Below, piece by piece: positions 20,259-29,940 of a stretch of DNA of 64,000 nucleotides (positions are counted from its first letter, which is position 1; each line of letters begins with the position of its first letter). Origin of the DNA: Patiria pectinifera (lineage: Eukaryota; Echinodermata; Asteroidea; Valvatida; Asterinidae). The stretch spans positions 2,805,770-2,869,769 of the forward strand of contig CM057142.1 in assembly GCA_029964075.1 (NCBI GenBank), given 5' to 3'. Both the position numbers and the translations under genes were made by a program. The notes under the pieces were generated by a model. The model did not search any database, was not told the DNA's origin, and saw only the letters and a program-made list of their open reading frames with translations.

Positions 20259-21509
20259 CTACCATCGTTTTTGCAGGTACGCAAACACCAAGGCTCCCAC
20301 ACCCAAAAACAAAGCCCACACGTGTTCGGCCAACCACGATACGGACTTACTCAGCGCGTTAAATATCCAACTGAGTACGCTGCCTATGATACCCGGCAGA
20401 GCACCCAACGCGCTCACTCCCAGTTTTTGAAGAGCAGATGCAAAATTAGCGAGTTGTTTTGAAATCCACTCTTTGATACCGCCTTTTGGTGTTGGTGTTG
20501 GTGTTGGTGCAGGTGTTGGCGCGGGTGGGGCACCCGCACCTCTCACGCTAGCGACGATGCTACTCACTATCGTGCTGATGGCTAAACTCAAAGCGGCTAA
20601 AATACTCACTACCGTAACACCTTGTTCTCTAAACAGAGTTCTAATCTTTTCTGCCAGAGTCGTATCGTCGCCTAATATTTTATTAATCGTTTCTTTGATT
20701 CTAGCGATCTGACTTTTGAGCCCTCGTTCGTTGGCTTTTGCGGCTTCTAATCTGGCAGATCGTTCAGCGTCTAAGTCGCTCAATTTATCGTTTAACTCTC
20801 GTCGTTCTTCTTCGCTGATCCTATGATCACCTAATTCATGTTCGGCATCAAATATCTCTTGGTCTAGTTCTGCGAGACGCGCTAAATTAAGTTCTAGGTT
20901 ACCTCTCAACGTCTGAAGACTTTTGTCTAAACCCTGGAGTTCTCTGTAATTTAATCCTTCCGTTTGAGCGCCAGTGTCGCGTTGTAAATCGTCTATAATT
21001 TCGGTAACCTCATCGGTGGCTCTGGGTAGTTCTGTCATGGGGATACTCTCGGGTTGTACTTTTTCGAGTTTATCTTTTAGTTTGGCAAGTAGTGTTGGTT
21101 TATAGTCAGCGATTTTGAGGGTGTCGCGAATAAATGCGGTACCATATTTACTTTGTAAGGTACTTAATTTGTAATATATTCTTTGACCACCTCGTCTATA
21201 AGATAATGGTTCTCGACCTTTATATGTTTTAACGTATAGATTTCTGTCTTTACCAATTTCAAAATCGTTGGGGTCGATAAACGCGGGGTCTATATTATTT
21301 TGTTTGTAAAATGAATCAACATCTTCTTTTATTAGTTCTATAGATAAACTGCTTATTGTACCCGTGCCGAGGACGCTTTCTGTGTCTACCGGTGGAAGTT
21401 GGGTATTATCAAAAGTATCGTCCCAATCCAGATTGGTCTCTGCTACATCATCATCATTGTTATCATCTGTTCTTTCATAGTCTGGATCGTAAAATCCTTC
21501 TCCATCCAT
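20259..21509 (-). CDS. Conserved Polinton coiled-coil/membrane protein (416 aa)
   Basis: Layout: acidic N-terminus (1-50); a globular part with YVKTYKGREPLSYRRGGQRI; a long coiled coil (about 195-285, rich in E/L/R); ILGDDTTLAEKIRTLFREQG; a hydrophobic segment (about 302-323); a PTPAPTPTPTP linker; then an amphipathic/hydrophobic C-terminus with two more segments (SALGALPGIIGSVLSWIFNA, then the last 20 residues). The 'EKIRTLFREQGVTVVSIL' block is a signature of a widespread Polinton family whose function is unknown. A virion membrane or tape-like structural role is inference. ATG 21509 opens the longest frame. It converges with the gene ending at 20161. Confidence 0.75.
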   Translation of the reverse strand: MDGEGFYDPDYERTDDNNDDDVAETNLDWDDTFDNTQLPPVDTESVLGTGTISSLSIELIKEDVDSFYKQNNIDPAFIDPNDFEIGKDRNLYVKTYKGREPLSYRRGGQRIYYKLSTLQSKYGTAFIRDTLKIADYKPTLLAKLKDKLEKVQPESIPMTELPRATDEVTEIIDDLQRDTGAQTEGLNYRELQGLDKSLQTLRGNLELNLARLAELDQEIFDAEHELGDHRISEEERRELNDKLSDLDAERSARLEAAKANERGLKSQIARIKETINKILGDDTTLAEKIRTLFREQGVTVVSILAALSLAISTIVSSIVASVRGAGAPPAPTPAPTPTPTPKGGIKEWISKQLANFASALQKLGVSALGALPGIIGSVLSWIFNALSKSVSWLAEHVWALFLGVGALVFAYLQKRW

Positions 21510-21531
21510 TTATTTAATAAACCTATTTAAA

Positions 21532-21774
21532 TTATGCCGTTTTCATGATACTGCCCGGTAGTATACCCTGGGTCACCAACCAATTTTGCGTGGCCAGAGC
21601 TCCACTTATAATACCCGTCAATTTAGCCGCATCTTCTACGCTTAGTTTGCTTAAATCTGGCGCTTTCATTTTGAGTAGTTTAGCTCCTACCATGGCGTAT
21701 CCCATCGAAAGACCCGATATGACGGCTCCGTGATAAATCGTATTTGCTATTCCGTTGGTGTCAAAGTTACTCAT
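21532..21774 (-). CDS. Small conserved Polinton membrane protein (80 aa)
   Basis: Two hydrophobic stretches (IYHGAVISGLSMGYAMVGAK and AAKLTGIISGALATQNWLV). The word SGLSMGYAMVG and the LTG--SG-LATQNWLV--GI-P end match small proteins present in many Polintons at this place. It lies 22 bp upstream of the 416-residue gene, on the same strand. TTATATTAAA is 4 bp before the ATG. Function unknown. Confidence 0.65.
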   Translation of the reverse strand: MSNFDTNGIANTIYHGAVISGLSMGYAMVGAKLLKMKAPDLSKLSVEDAAKLTGIISGALATQNWLVTQGILPGSIMKTA

Positions 21775-21777
21775 CGT

Positions 21778-21788
21778 TTTTAATATAA
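21778..21788 (-). promoter_or_regulatory. GTTATATTAAA promoter-like motif
   Basis: Fourth copy of the element's start-proximal motif, 4 bp before ATG 21774 on the minus strand. Confidence 0.45.
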
Positions 21789-21807
21789 CAATTTTTAAAT
21801 TGCTGGT

Positions 21808-22191
21808 TTATTCCATGTCTAGCGTTTTGGGGACGCTGGGTGTAGTGGGTTGCATGACTACCGGCACTGGCTGTACTATCGGCGCAGTTGCCTTACTTTT
21901 TAGTACCAGCAGCCCCACCCCTATTATAGACGCTATAGCCCCCCACATCGCCCAAGAGTTGTAGTCTGGTGAGCATGTATCTTCATCCGATGTTACGTCC
22001 ATTTTTGCTAATTTTAATTTCATCTGTCTATTGTGCTCGGCTAAAGCTTTACCCTGCTGAATTCGTTTAGGATTTTTAGTCTTGGTCACTCTCGTTACCG
22101 TCGGTGACGACGTTGTTTTTATCGGTTGGGGCGTCTCTGTCTCTGCTGGTTGAGCTGCAGGCGTTGCTGTCGCTGCTTTCTGATCTTCCAT
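21808..22191 (-). CDS. Small Polinton membrane protein (127 aa), unknown
   Basis: The N-terminal half is rich in A, T, P and K. A single membrane segment (WAMWGAIASIIGVGLLVLKS) at about 80-99 is followed by a polar tail. The first 116 bp overlap the end of the next upstream gene in another frame, a compact viral-style arrangement. No homologue is recognised. ATG 22191 follows an AATATAATAAATGG context. Confidence 0.5.
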   Translation of the reverse strand: MEDQKAATATPAAQPAETETPQPIKTTSSPTVTRVTKTKNPKRIQQGKALAEHNRQMKLKLAKMDVTSDEDTCSPDYNSWAMWGAIASIIGVGLLVLKSKATAPIVQPVPVVMQPTTPSVPKTLDME

Positions 22192-22654
22192 TTATTATAT
22201 TAGGTTTATTAAATTTCAAATGTTTTGTTGTGATAATCGTAGCTACTAGGGGTGATAAAAAAGTTCCGTACTTGTAACAAACGTCGCTCAACATACCAGC
22301 CATACTCGCGCTTATAATAGGATCAGAACTCAAGTCGTTGGTGAGTTCTTCTTCAGAATCTATAGTGACGTTATATCCTAAAACTTGTACGGGTGTAACA
22401 ACAGTTAACACTCTCGAAAATAGACTTAAAGTGTATTTACCAACGGTTTTAACAATTTCATTTCCAAATTTAGTTTCGTACAGATGATACAGCTTTTCGA
22501 GTTCTTTACTGTCAAGAGCTTCGATATGTTTAACGGTGTATTCTTTTCCCAAGTACTTTCTAGAGTTTCCGGCTGCTACGACACCGCACAAACGATCTTT
22601 ATGTTCTGCGTTGTGATCTTGTTCGTTCGTTAAAGTAAGTTTTAGGTCTTCCAT
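22076..22654 (-). CDS. Conserved Polinton protein of unknown function (192 aa)
   Basis: Begins MEDLKLTLTNEQDHNAEHKD. The blocks GVVAAGNSRKYLGKEYTVKHI and LEKLYHLYETKFGNEIVKTV are shared with a family repeatedly found in Polintons, including those of cnidarians. The central part is moderately hydrophobic (SLFSRVLTVVTPVQVL). The C-terminal 40 residues are Ser/Asp-rich and probably disordered. It overlaps the 127-residue gene by 116 bp. No motif gives a function. Confidence 0.65.
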   Translation of the reverse strand: MEDLKLTLTNEQDHNAEHKDRLCGVVAAGNSRKYLGKEYTVKHIEALDSKELEKLYHLYETKFGNEIVKTVGKYTLSLFSRVLTVVTPVQVLGYNVTIDSEEELTNDLSSDPIISASMAGMLSDVCYKYGTFLSPLVATIITTKHLKFNKPNIINGRSESSDSNACSSTSRDRDAPTDKNNVVTDGNESDQD

Positions 22655-22870
22655 TTAATTAGAAAGGAATTTAATTTTGTTGTAGCTTTTGCAACCTTGT
22701 TACAAAAGCAAAGGTATTCGTAGGTGTAAAGCGATAAATTAAGTGATATGATGATAATAGCCAAAAACTGCAAATACTCGAATATTGCTATCATTTACTA
22801 ACAGCAAAATACATTTTGTTGACGTTTGTTGATTAACAAATTGTAATACATGTGTAGTTTGTTGAATAGG
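22655..22870. other. Intergenic spacer inside the Polinton
   Basis: AT-rich, no ORF. A short inverted word GCTTTTGCAACC/GGTTACAAAAGC-like sits near 22685-22710. Confidence 0.4.
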
Positions 22871-23067
22871 TTGCTACTCAACTAGCTATTAATTGTTACT
22901 CACCTAGCTATTAATTGTTACTCACCTAGCTATTAATTGTTACTCACCTAGCTATTAATTGTTACTCACCTAGCTATTAATTGTTACTCACCTAGCTATT
23001 AATTGTTACTCACCTAGCTATTAATTGTTACTCAACTAGCTATTAATTGTTACTCACCTAGCTATCA
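22871..23067. repeat. 22-bp tandem repeat abutting the ATPase stop codon
   Basis: About nine near-identical units of CTCACCTAGCTATTAATTGTTA. The last unit runs into the end of the ATPase gene, whose TAG stop lies in the repeat word. Units differ only by C/A at one place (CTCACC or CTCAAC). Confidence 0.95.
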
Positions 23068-23664
23068 AGTAGCTCGTAACTAACTGGAGGTTCGGTGTAT
23101 ACGACCAATTTACTATATTTCACATCTCTCAAACGTCGTTTTATATAATCTCGTTCTTCAATGGAGTACGACGTCGTTTCGTCTAACGCTTGATCAAACG
23201 ATGTTTTATCTTTGCAGTAAAATAATGCCAACCAAGCCGTGTTTTCTCTATAATCTTTTAAAACGCTGTTGTACTTTTGGGTCAGTAACCAACAGCTGTG
23301 ATTTACGTGTCTTCCGCTAAATGCCATCTTGCTTAGCGCGCACGTCTTTTTACGATATTTAATCTCTTGATCCGAAGAGCAATCGTCCACGATAAACAAC
23401 GTGGCAACACCTTCAAATATTTTCCTGTAAAAATCGATCGCTTCATTGAGCGTCATCTTGTACAATTCCGGATCGCAGAGGTATACCTCGGGATCTGCTT
23501 GAATCCACTTTCTTTCGATGTACGTTTTGTTTTTAAATATGGTAGGGCAAATGATGACTATCGCCTCAAATGTGTTTTTATAATCTGACTCTAACAGATC
23601 CAAAATCCATTTGGTTTTGCCAATTTGTTTTGCCGACGATTAAAGCGCAATGCGGTTGTGTCAT
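23058..23664 (-). pseudogene. A32-like packaging ATPase, P-loop broken by an indel
   Basis: The intact part (181 residues, 23058-23603) has a Walker B (ATLFIVDDCSSD) and the following HVNHSCWLLTQKY sensor region typical of FtsK/HerA-type A32 ATPases, which pump DNA into capsids. The real start is ATG 23664, one base after the capsid stop codon. The frame from there reads into the P-loop (LIVGKT) and then changes frame at about 23628-23632, where two bases seem to be missing. Downstream the frame is that of the large ORF. The break falls in the nucleotide-binding loop, so as written no complete ATPase is made. Confidence 0.8.
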
Positions 23665-23665
23665 T

Positions 23666-24933
23666 TTAACTTAACAGAGATTTAAAATTCCCGTCTTCCA
23701 AGTTCAATTGAGCATCCATGACTAAAAATACGTACATCGTGAGGTCACCTTGACCTTCGGCTTCTCTGTTAAATTGAATGTTGATGCCTCCTCCGTCTCC
23801 GAGTTTCCTACCGGATCCGTGAGCGGAATTGTCGTCGTTACTTCTAAAATCGAGCCACAGACCGTACTTGTCTTTTAGGTAGTCTCCAAGGTCAAAACCC
23901 GTCAAATTTAAGTCTTTAGCTACTCCGCGCCCGCTTTCGGTATCGCTGTCTCCAAAGAACTTGTTGATTTCATTCCAGTGTTGATACTGAAACATTCCTT
24001 GACTGTAGAGTTGATTGGGTTTACCTTCTACGGTCACCGATGTTTTGGTTATTTTTGGATTGTAAAATCGCTGCGGGTTTTTGACCGCGGGATCTTTAAA
24101 CAAAAACAAAATACCCTTGAGACTCCTGATGGGTTGATTAACGCTGACGTTCCAAAGCGTGTCCGATTTGTTGACGGATCTAACTTCTAGCGAGTGGATT
24201 TTATCAAACAGATATTGCATTAACCCCTTGTGTTTATTCCTGATGGTGATAGCTAGGTCTCTGTTGGTCACCACTTCGTATTCGAGAGACAAGTCTGAGA
24301 TAGAATACATCGCCGCCGTATCTGAACTGTTGACTACTTTTCGTGATCGTTAAACTTTATCTCGTACGTCAGAGGTTGTTTTAAACCGCTGCGGTAAAAA
24401 GGGTGAAGCAAAGTCAGTATGTTAATGTCTAGGGACATACAATGTCTGTTACCATAGGCATCCGCGATAGCTTGATCCTTACCGTTGTTGGCGCCCGCGT
24501 TAGCATCTTCAGCCCCAGTTCTTAGTTTAGACACGTTTTCTTTTTCTATGCCCGAGTACGCCATGTTTCGAGTCGTCGAGCTGTTGATCCAATTGTCTTT
24601 AAAGTTGTGATACACGTCGGCGTGACGATAACTCACAATTTCGTGACCTTGAAGCCTGACGCTGATTTCGCTGACTAAATTTCTGGCTAAATTACCAAAA
24701 ATAGTTCTATTATTGTCGCTTCCACCTTCGAGTTCTAAATTGAAAGCTAGTTTACAAGTGCCGGGTACGATCACGTCGTCTACACCCAATTGAGGAAACT
24801 TGACCCTCAGCGTTTGCCCCGCCGATATACTACTAGGATTGTGGGTAATGACCACCTCTTTTCTCTCACCCTTGATAGATCTGGGTATTTTTAATAGCCT
24901 GCTGGGATTGAGCTTTTTTCCATACGCATTCAT
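23666..24933 (-). pseudogene. Major capsid protein (double jelly roll), split by a frameshift
   Basis: Two adjacent frames give the two halves of the Polinton capsid protein. The upstream half (24334-24933) has ITHNPSSISAGQTLRVKFPQ, SEISVRLQGHEI and LDINILTLLHPFYRSGL. The downstream half (to 23666) has ISDLSLEYEVV, SDTLWNVSVN, FYNPKITKTSVTVEG, YGLWLDFRSNDDNSAHGSGR and the end VMDAQLNLEDGNFKS. All are signatures of this family, which forms adenovirus-hexon-like trimers. The frame changes at an A4 run near 24338, where the next codon is TAG. The downstream frame is open through the junction, so one missing A explains the split. Confidence 0.9.
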
Positions 24934-24955
24934 TTTATTTATACGAGGTTTAAAT

Positions 24956-25378
24956 TTAAAGATATTTGTAAGCCAAGAAGCCCACCAATAGCGTTCCTCC
25001 CGCGATAAACACCAGTTCTTTTTCTATTTGTTGGTCGCTAGGCTCGTAAAAATCTTCGAGTTTGGGTTCGTGTTGCAGTCCTACGGGTAGTTCGGTAGAT
25101 TGTCCACTCACCTCGTTGTAGTAACGCAACGCTCGGTCTACGTTAGAAAATGTTTCTTTAGAAGCATTTTGTTTTCTGATACGGTCGTTTAAAAAATCTA
25201 GATATTTCGTTCGTTCTCGTTGCCACTTATCTTTGGCGGCTGAGAGTTGTTCTATCGCTAAATCGTGTCTCTTACGCTCCTCGTCACTCTGTTTCAGATT
25301 TGAAAATAAAAAGTTTGAACCCGTAAAAGCTAAGGCGTTGACGATCGCGCCTCCTAACATCATAGCAACGCTAGCCAT
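24956..25378 (-). CDS. Conserved Polinton protein with two TM ends (140 aa)
   Basis: Starts MASVAMMLGGAIVNALAFTG (hydrophobic) and continues with a charged helix (EERKRHDLAIEQLSAAKDKW), ETFSNVDRALRYYNEVSGQS, EPKLEDFYEPSDQQ and a C-terminal membrane segment (ELVFIAGGTLLVGFLAYKYL). This order is typical of a small protein encoded next to the capsid gene in many Polintons. Function unknown. It is divergent from the integrase gene, with a TTTTATATTAAA motif in the 29-bp gap. Confidence 0.7.
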   Translation of the reverse strand: MASVAMMLGGAIVNALAFTGSNFLFSNLKQSDEERKRHDLAIEQLSAAKDKWQRERTKYLDFLNDRIRKQNASKETFSNVDRALRYYNEVSGQSTELPVGLQHEPKLEDFYEPSDQQIEKELVFIAGGTLLVGFLAYKYL

Positions 25379-25391
25379 TATTATAAACGTC

Positions 25392-25403
25392 TTTTATATT
25401 AAA
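25392..25403 (+). promoter_or_regulatory. TTTTATATTAAA promoter-like motif before the integrase
   Basis: Five bases before ATG 25408, in the gap between divergent genes. Confidence 0.5.
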
Positions 25404-25407
25404 TAAT

Positions 25408-26409
25408 ATGCAAACATTATCTAAACTGTATTATAGCCCGAGCGGTTATTGGAGAGGTGAAAGTGCCGTCGACCATTTACACGATAAAACAAAAATCGAT
25501 AAAAAGGTAATCAGAGATTGGCTTAAAAAACAAGCGATATGGCAAATTTATCTACCGGGTCCTGCGTATGTACCCAGGCCTACGAGTACATCGCGAGAGT
25601 TTGAAACACCAAACGACTTTCACCAAATGGATGTGCTATACCTACCCTGGGATAAAGTAAAACGCAAGACTTATAAATACGCTTTGACGGTTGTCGATGT
25701 TGCGAGTCGATACCACGAAACAGAACCTTCGGTTTCTAAAACGGCAGATTCCACGCGAGATGCTATCGTCAAGATTTACGCGAGGTCGCCTTTGAGTTAC
25801 CCTAAAACGTTGAGAGTAGACGCCGGTACCGAATTTAAAGGAGCATTTAAAAAATGGATGGCCTCAAAAAACGTCGAGATTATCGTAGGCGAACCCGGAA
25901 ACCACCGATCGCAGGGTATCGTAGAAAGATTTAATCGAACGCTAGCCGAGAAACTGTTTGGTCATCAGTACGCTCAAGAAATGTTAAATCCCGAGAGTAG
26001 AAACACGCAATGGGTCGAGCGATTACCCAGCGTGATCAAAGCTATAAACGATGAAACGACGAGATTAATAGCTAAAGCGCCGTCAGAGGCGGTTAAACTA
26101 AAACAGGTCCGGCAATCGCCGGCTAACCCCGTTAAAACAAAAGAGCAACAATTACCGCAAGACGCTATGGTTAGATATTTATATTACCCGGGCGAGCAAG
26201 AGGGTGGTACTGCTAGAAGAGCCACGGATCCCATTTGGAGCGTAGACATCTTCAACGTGGAAAAAAGAACGAGTCAATTTAAAATGATTGAAGGTAAAAA
26301 AGTCACGACGGGTCCTACTCTTTATTACCTGCAAGACGGCCCAAAAAGGAGTTTTGTGAGACAAGAGCTTCAAGTCGTACCCGAGGACACGCAATTACCG
26401 CCTAATTAA
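25408..26409 (+). CDS. Retroviral-type (rve) integrase, Polinton
   Basis: 333 residues, intact. The N-terminal 60 residues form a helical DNA-binding part (SAVDHLHDKTKIDKKVIRDW). The RNase H-fold core has the DDE triad: D in FHQMDVLYL (about residue 75), D in LRVDAGTEF (about 137), E in SQGIVERFNRTLAEKLF (about 174). The C-terminal 100 residues (MVRYLYYPGEQE; FVRQELQVV) form an SH3/chromo-like tail. It cuts and joins the element ends into target DNA, giving the 5-6 bp duplication. It converges with PolB, with an 8-bp overlap of the coding ends. Confidence 0.95.
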   Translation: MQTLSKLYYSPSGYWRGESAVDHLHDKTKIDKKVIRDWLKKQAIWQIYLPGPAYVPRPTSTSREFETPNDFHQMDVLYLPWDKVKRKTYKYALTVVDVASRYHETEPSVSKTADSTRDAIVKIYARSPLSYPKTLRVDAGTEFKGAFKKWMASKNVEIIVGEPGNHRSQGIVERFNRTLAEKLFGHQYAQEMLNPESRNTQWVERLPSVIKAINDETTRLIAKAPSEAVKLKQVRQSPANPVKTKEQQLPQDAMVRYLYYPGEQEGGTARRATDPIWSVDIFNVEKRTSQFKMIEGKKVTTGPTLYYLQDGPKRSFVRQELQVVPEDTQLPPN

Positions 26410-29090
26410 TATCTAGATTACGGTGACCATAAGCGAGCGTGTGTATTCCATCCGGTAAAATGTACCTCTTTGTGTCCAACGGACTCAACGATAGTTTATT
26501 TTGAGATATGGTGTAAAGGATGTGTTTTTCCGATCGAATTTGAGTCATGGTTTCTGTTTTAGATTTATTTTTAAAGATGCAGTCGTAGTAGTGTCGGTGT
26601 TTTAATCTTTTGTCAGTGACCGATTTTGTGACCCCCTTGGCCTTTTTAAGAGTGATGTTGTTGTCATCTGCTAAAATCGAGTACATCTTGGGTCTTACGC
26701 AAACGGCTTCTTGAATGACCTTACCTCCAAACTCGTCTTTAAATTTACCGATCACTTTCTTATTGGTTGGATCGTATAACTCGTGATCCAGATTGTAATT
26801 CGAAAAGTCGTAGTGTTGCCCGTGAGATCGCATGTCTTTGTATATGTCATCCGTGTAAACGACAATCAAGAGACTGTCCGTATCCGTATACATCAACCTG
26901 ATTTTATCTCCGTATATGTCTTTCAATCGGTTGTAATAAAAATCGTACATCAGCGTCTTTGAGAGATCCAAGATACTCACTCCGCAGTAAATGGGCTTGT
27001 TTAACACGGTTGTCGTTTTATATGTTTCGACAAACGACAGGTCACACTCTGGAAACGGCGTTGTTGTTTTATAGCTCGGTTTTTGAATCAATTTTTGGTA
27101 TTTTTTTTGATCGCTTTCGTTATTGTCTCTCAGTAGGTAACCGTCTATTCGATTTCTAACGTTTTCCATCGTCTTACCAAACACGCTGTTATTCATGAGT
27201 TTAAAAAAGTCTTTCTCAAAATCAGAGGTTGCTTTTGTTCGGAGTTGCGTGTTTTTGTCGATGTAAGATTTCATCCAAGGCGATTGTTTAAATTTTAACA
27301 CGCGATGTACCTTTTTTAGTTTCAAACCGAGATCGAGGTATGACTGCAACGTAACGTAGTGCAACACGTATTTTTGTTTTGGATTAAGCGTACACGTTAA
27401 TTTTTGTACGTCGCTATTAGGTTCGGTATCCAATAACTCGTTTTGATAATCAGACATCCACGCTTGGGGTACGACGATATTTTCGGGTGCTAGGGGATAA
27501 TCGTTATGCTTAGTGTGTAGATCGTACGGATAGTCTAAATCTACTTCAAAAAAGTAGCCGGTGTTGGACGTTTTCTTAAGCGTTAATATTCTTTCTTCGG
27601 TAAACGGTTTCGAGGGTGTCCATTTAAAATCGCTGTACGGTAGATATTGACTCATAGCCCAACCGTACAGGTTGTTGGCATCCAGATAAGCGATATAACT
27701 CGAGGGCTTGTTTGAATCGTAGTCATCGAGATATTGATTATTGGCTTTGTGATGTCTCATTCCACCCACGCTAGATATGCCTCCTCGTTTTGCTTTTTCA
27801 AAAAATAAGTGTTTGTCGACGTCTTGCAACAGTTCGAGTTTAGCTTCCGAGTGTTTCAATAGAGCATCCCAAGACAATCCGGGTGCGGTAAAATAATTGG
27901 CTGGATCTAGCCCGTAGTTTGTAATACACGTTCGTCTAAAGTTTTCAAATACGCCTGCAAGTAATAACGTATCGGTAGTCACATACAAGTCGTGATATTC
28001 TCCTAGATTTTGTATATTAAACTCGTTCCACACGCGTTGAGCTCTGTCGTAGTCTTGTTGCGATATGTGTTCGTCTTTTAGTCTGCTGTAAAACTTGTCG
28101 ATGGGTGGTAGGCTGGTCTCTTGAAACTTATCAAACGAGTTCATGTATTCGTAGGGATAAATTCCTTTTTGTAATAGCAAGTCAGAATGTTTAAAATGCT
28201 TTTTGAGTAAATGAAACGACTCTTTTGGACAACCTTTCACTAATTTATCCAACGATGATGCCATAAAACTAAACGAGTCTAAAAATCGTAGATTTCCTAT
28301 CGAAAACGAAATATACTTTTCTGAATTTTTAGCGATCACTTGTATTTCTGTTTGGCTATCGTATTCTGTCATTCCCTGCATGATTAAATGCGCGTCGTAA
28401 TTTTGTAAATTGTGAAAAAAGACCGGTATCGGTGTACAACCGGGTTTAATTTGTAGTTTGAGGTTACAATAAGCGTGTGCGGCACCCCTATATTTACCAG
28501 TGACGTGGCAGTGATCTCTGACCTTTCTAAATTTATTAATGCTCTTTTTGCAGTCTAGACATTTAGACTCGATAAATCCCTTACTATTTTTGTACTGATG
28601 TTCTTTCTTTTGTTTTATCGTCTTGGGTTCTCTGGGTTTCTGGCACTGACAGTTGCTCGAGTAATTGGGATAAATTGGTTTCTCGCAAATCCAACACGCG
28701 TTTGTTGTATCGTGATGGTCTTTAGCTCGCTCGTTAAATGCCATGGGTTGGGGTTTTTCAAATATGCAATTAATATCGCTTTGTAATTGTAACAGCGTTG
28801 TTATCAATCTAGTTGAAGCGTCTTTGCCTCTATAAGTCTCTTGATACACATTTTTACCGTCGCATCGCACGACAACTAGCGAATAACCGCTAGCTTTGTG
28901 AACGTTAATCTTTTTTGTGTTTGTCTCTTTGTCTGAGTGAGTAGGTTTAGATGTTAGTGTCTGTGTGGGTGGTGTTGTTGTTTGTAGTATGGATTCAAAG
29001 TCAGCATAAATGACAAATGGTGCTTTTTGTTTGTGCCTATAGTTTTTAAATTCTAATATCGGTACGTCTCTTTCGCCTGGTTGCCCGTCT
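26402..29090 (-). pseudogene. Protein-primed family B DNA polymerase, main part
   Basis: The frame is open from about 29090 to 26402 with no early ATG; the apparent start at 28870 is a GTG. It begins with Exo I (FVIYADFES), then a cysteine-rich insert with an endonuclease VII-like HNH word (DHCHVTGKYRGAAHAYCN), Exo II (FFHNLQNYDAH), Exo III region (EYHDLYVTTDTLL), motif A (YLDANNLYGWAMSQYLP), motif B (FFKLMNNSVFGKTMENVRNR) and motif C (LMYTDTDSLLIVV). All polymerase and exonuclease residues seen are intact. It copies the element using a terminal protein as primer. The N-terminal part lies in other frames upstream, so the gene is interrupted. Confidence 0.9.
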
Positions 29091-29693
29091 ATGTATTAAT
29101 ACAATCTTTGATGGATGTGCATCTATACCCTTACAATCAGCGATATGTCTGTCTAATTTATTTTGATTGGTAAAATGACATAGACATCTTCGACAAAAAT
29201 ATTTCTTACATTTATGTTTGGTAACGTCGTACATCAACCTCGTAAAATATTTTATCCAACAATAGTGATGCTTGTCACCTTTAGAAATCAAAAGCAGATC
29301 GATCTCTTTTGCCCCGTAGTTTTTAGACACGTATAATGGATATATCTCACCCTCATAACCGTATACGTTTATCGATAAATTATTTTGTCTTTCTATCTTG
29401 GGTATCTGATCGACCGGTGTCGGAAAGTCAACGCCTTTAAAACTGAGTCCGTCGTCTTTGGTGTATACAACAGGTTCTTCTTTATGAATTTTATATTTAG
29501 GATTATTTCTTATTTGATTTTTTACTTTATCTGTATACAACCCAAGAGCAGCTCTCAAACACCATCTCAAACACTCGTCGTCTTTGTTTTTGATGTTTAT
29601 CATCGCCTGTTTAATTTTAAGATGTTCGGGTAGGTTTATGTAAGAACTACCTCTCGCTGGATTATATCTGTTGATGTTGATGTACAACGCCAT
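29046..29693 (-). pseudogene. PolB N-terminal region (separate frame)
   Basis: 215 residues with the conserved N-terminal region of Polinton polymerases: YNPARGSSYINLPEHLKIKQ, DDECLRWCLRAALG, KIERQNNLSINVYGYEGEIY, HHYCWIKYFTRLMYDV and a zinc finger (KKYFCRRCLCHFTNQNKLDR--H---C). It ends in an unrelated tail, because the frame changes near 29085-29095. The next polymerase frame is already open there, so this is the same gene broken by a small indel. ATG 29693 is probably an internal methionine of the original gene. Confidence 0.85.
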
Positions 29694-29940
29694 TATCTTT
29701 TTTAAACCTCAACCCGATCCTTGATTCGTATAACTTTCATCCTTTTTAATAGCTCTTGATCTCTTCTTTTAAAACCTGTTTTATTTGACTTTGATTTAAA
29801 GCGACTTTCGGCTTGCTATAATGAATAGCTTGATCGTTTGATCGTACCATCCGGTTTGGTTTTTTCGTATTTTATTTTGATTGTGAGCTCCAGTTTTAAA
29901 CCTCTCAGCTCTCTCAATTCTGACTTGATTTTATTGACTA
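29694..29940 (-). pseudogene. Decayed upstream part of PolB, several breaks
   Basis: Fragments in different frames keep family features: IVNKIKSELRELRGLKLELT, then YSKPKVALNQSQIKQVLKEE, then a GSG word just before the MALYININ start of the next part. A TAG near 29822, a frame change near 29755 and a TGA at 29709-29711, where relatives carry tryptophan, separate them. At 29943-29950 a T5 run marks the change of frame from the SAP-like region. This supports one long ancestral gene from 30363 to 26402. Confidence 0.65.

Noticed and set aside
24311-24345. Programmed frameshift joining the two capsid halves
   Set aside because: No canonical slippery heptamer followed by a structure was seen, and relatives have one continuous frame. 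A lost A in the run is simpler.
28870-28870. GTG start of PolB
   Set aside because: Exo I and the N-terminal domain lie upstream in frame or in a neighbouring frame; this is not a start.
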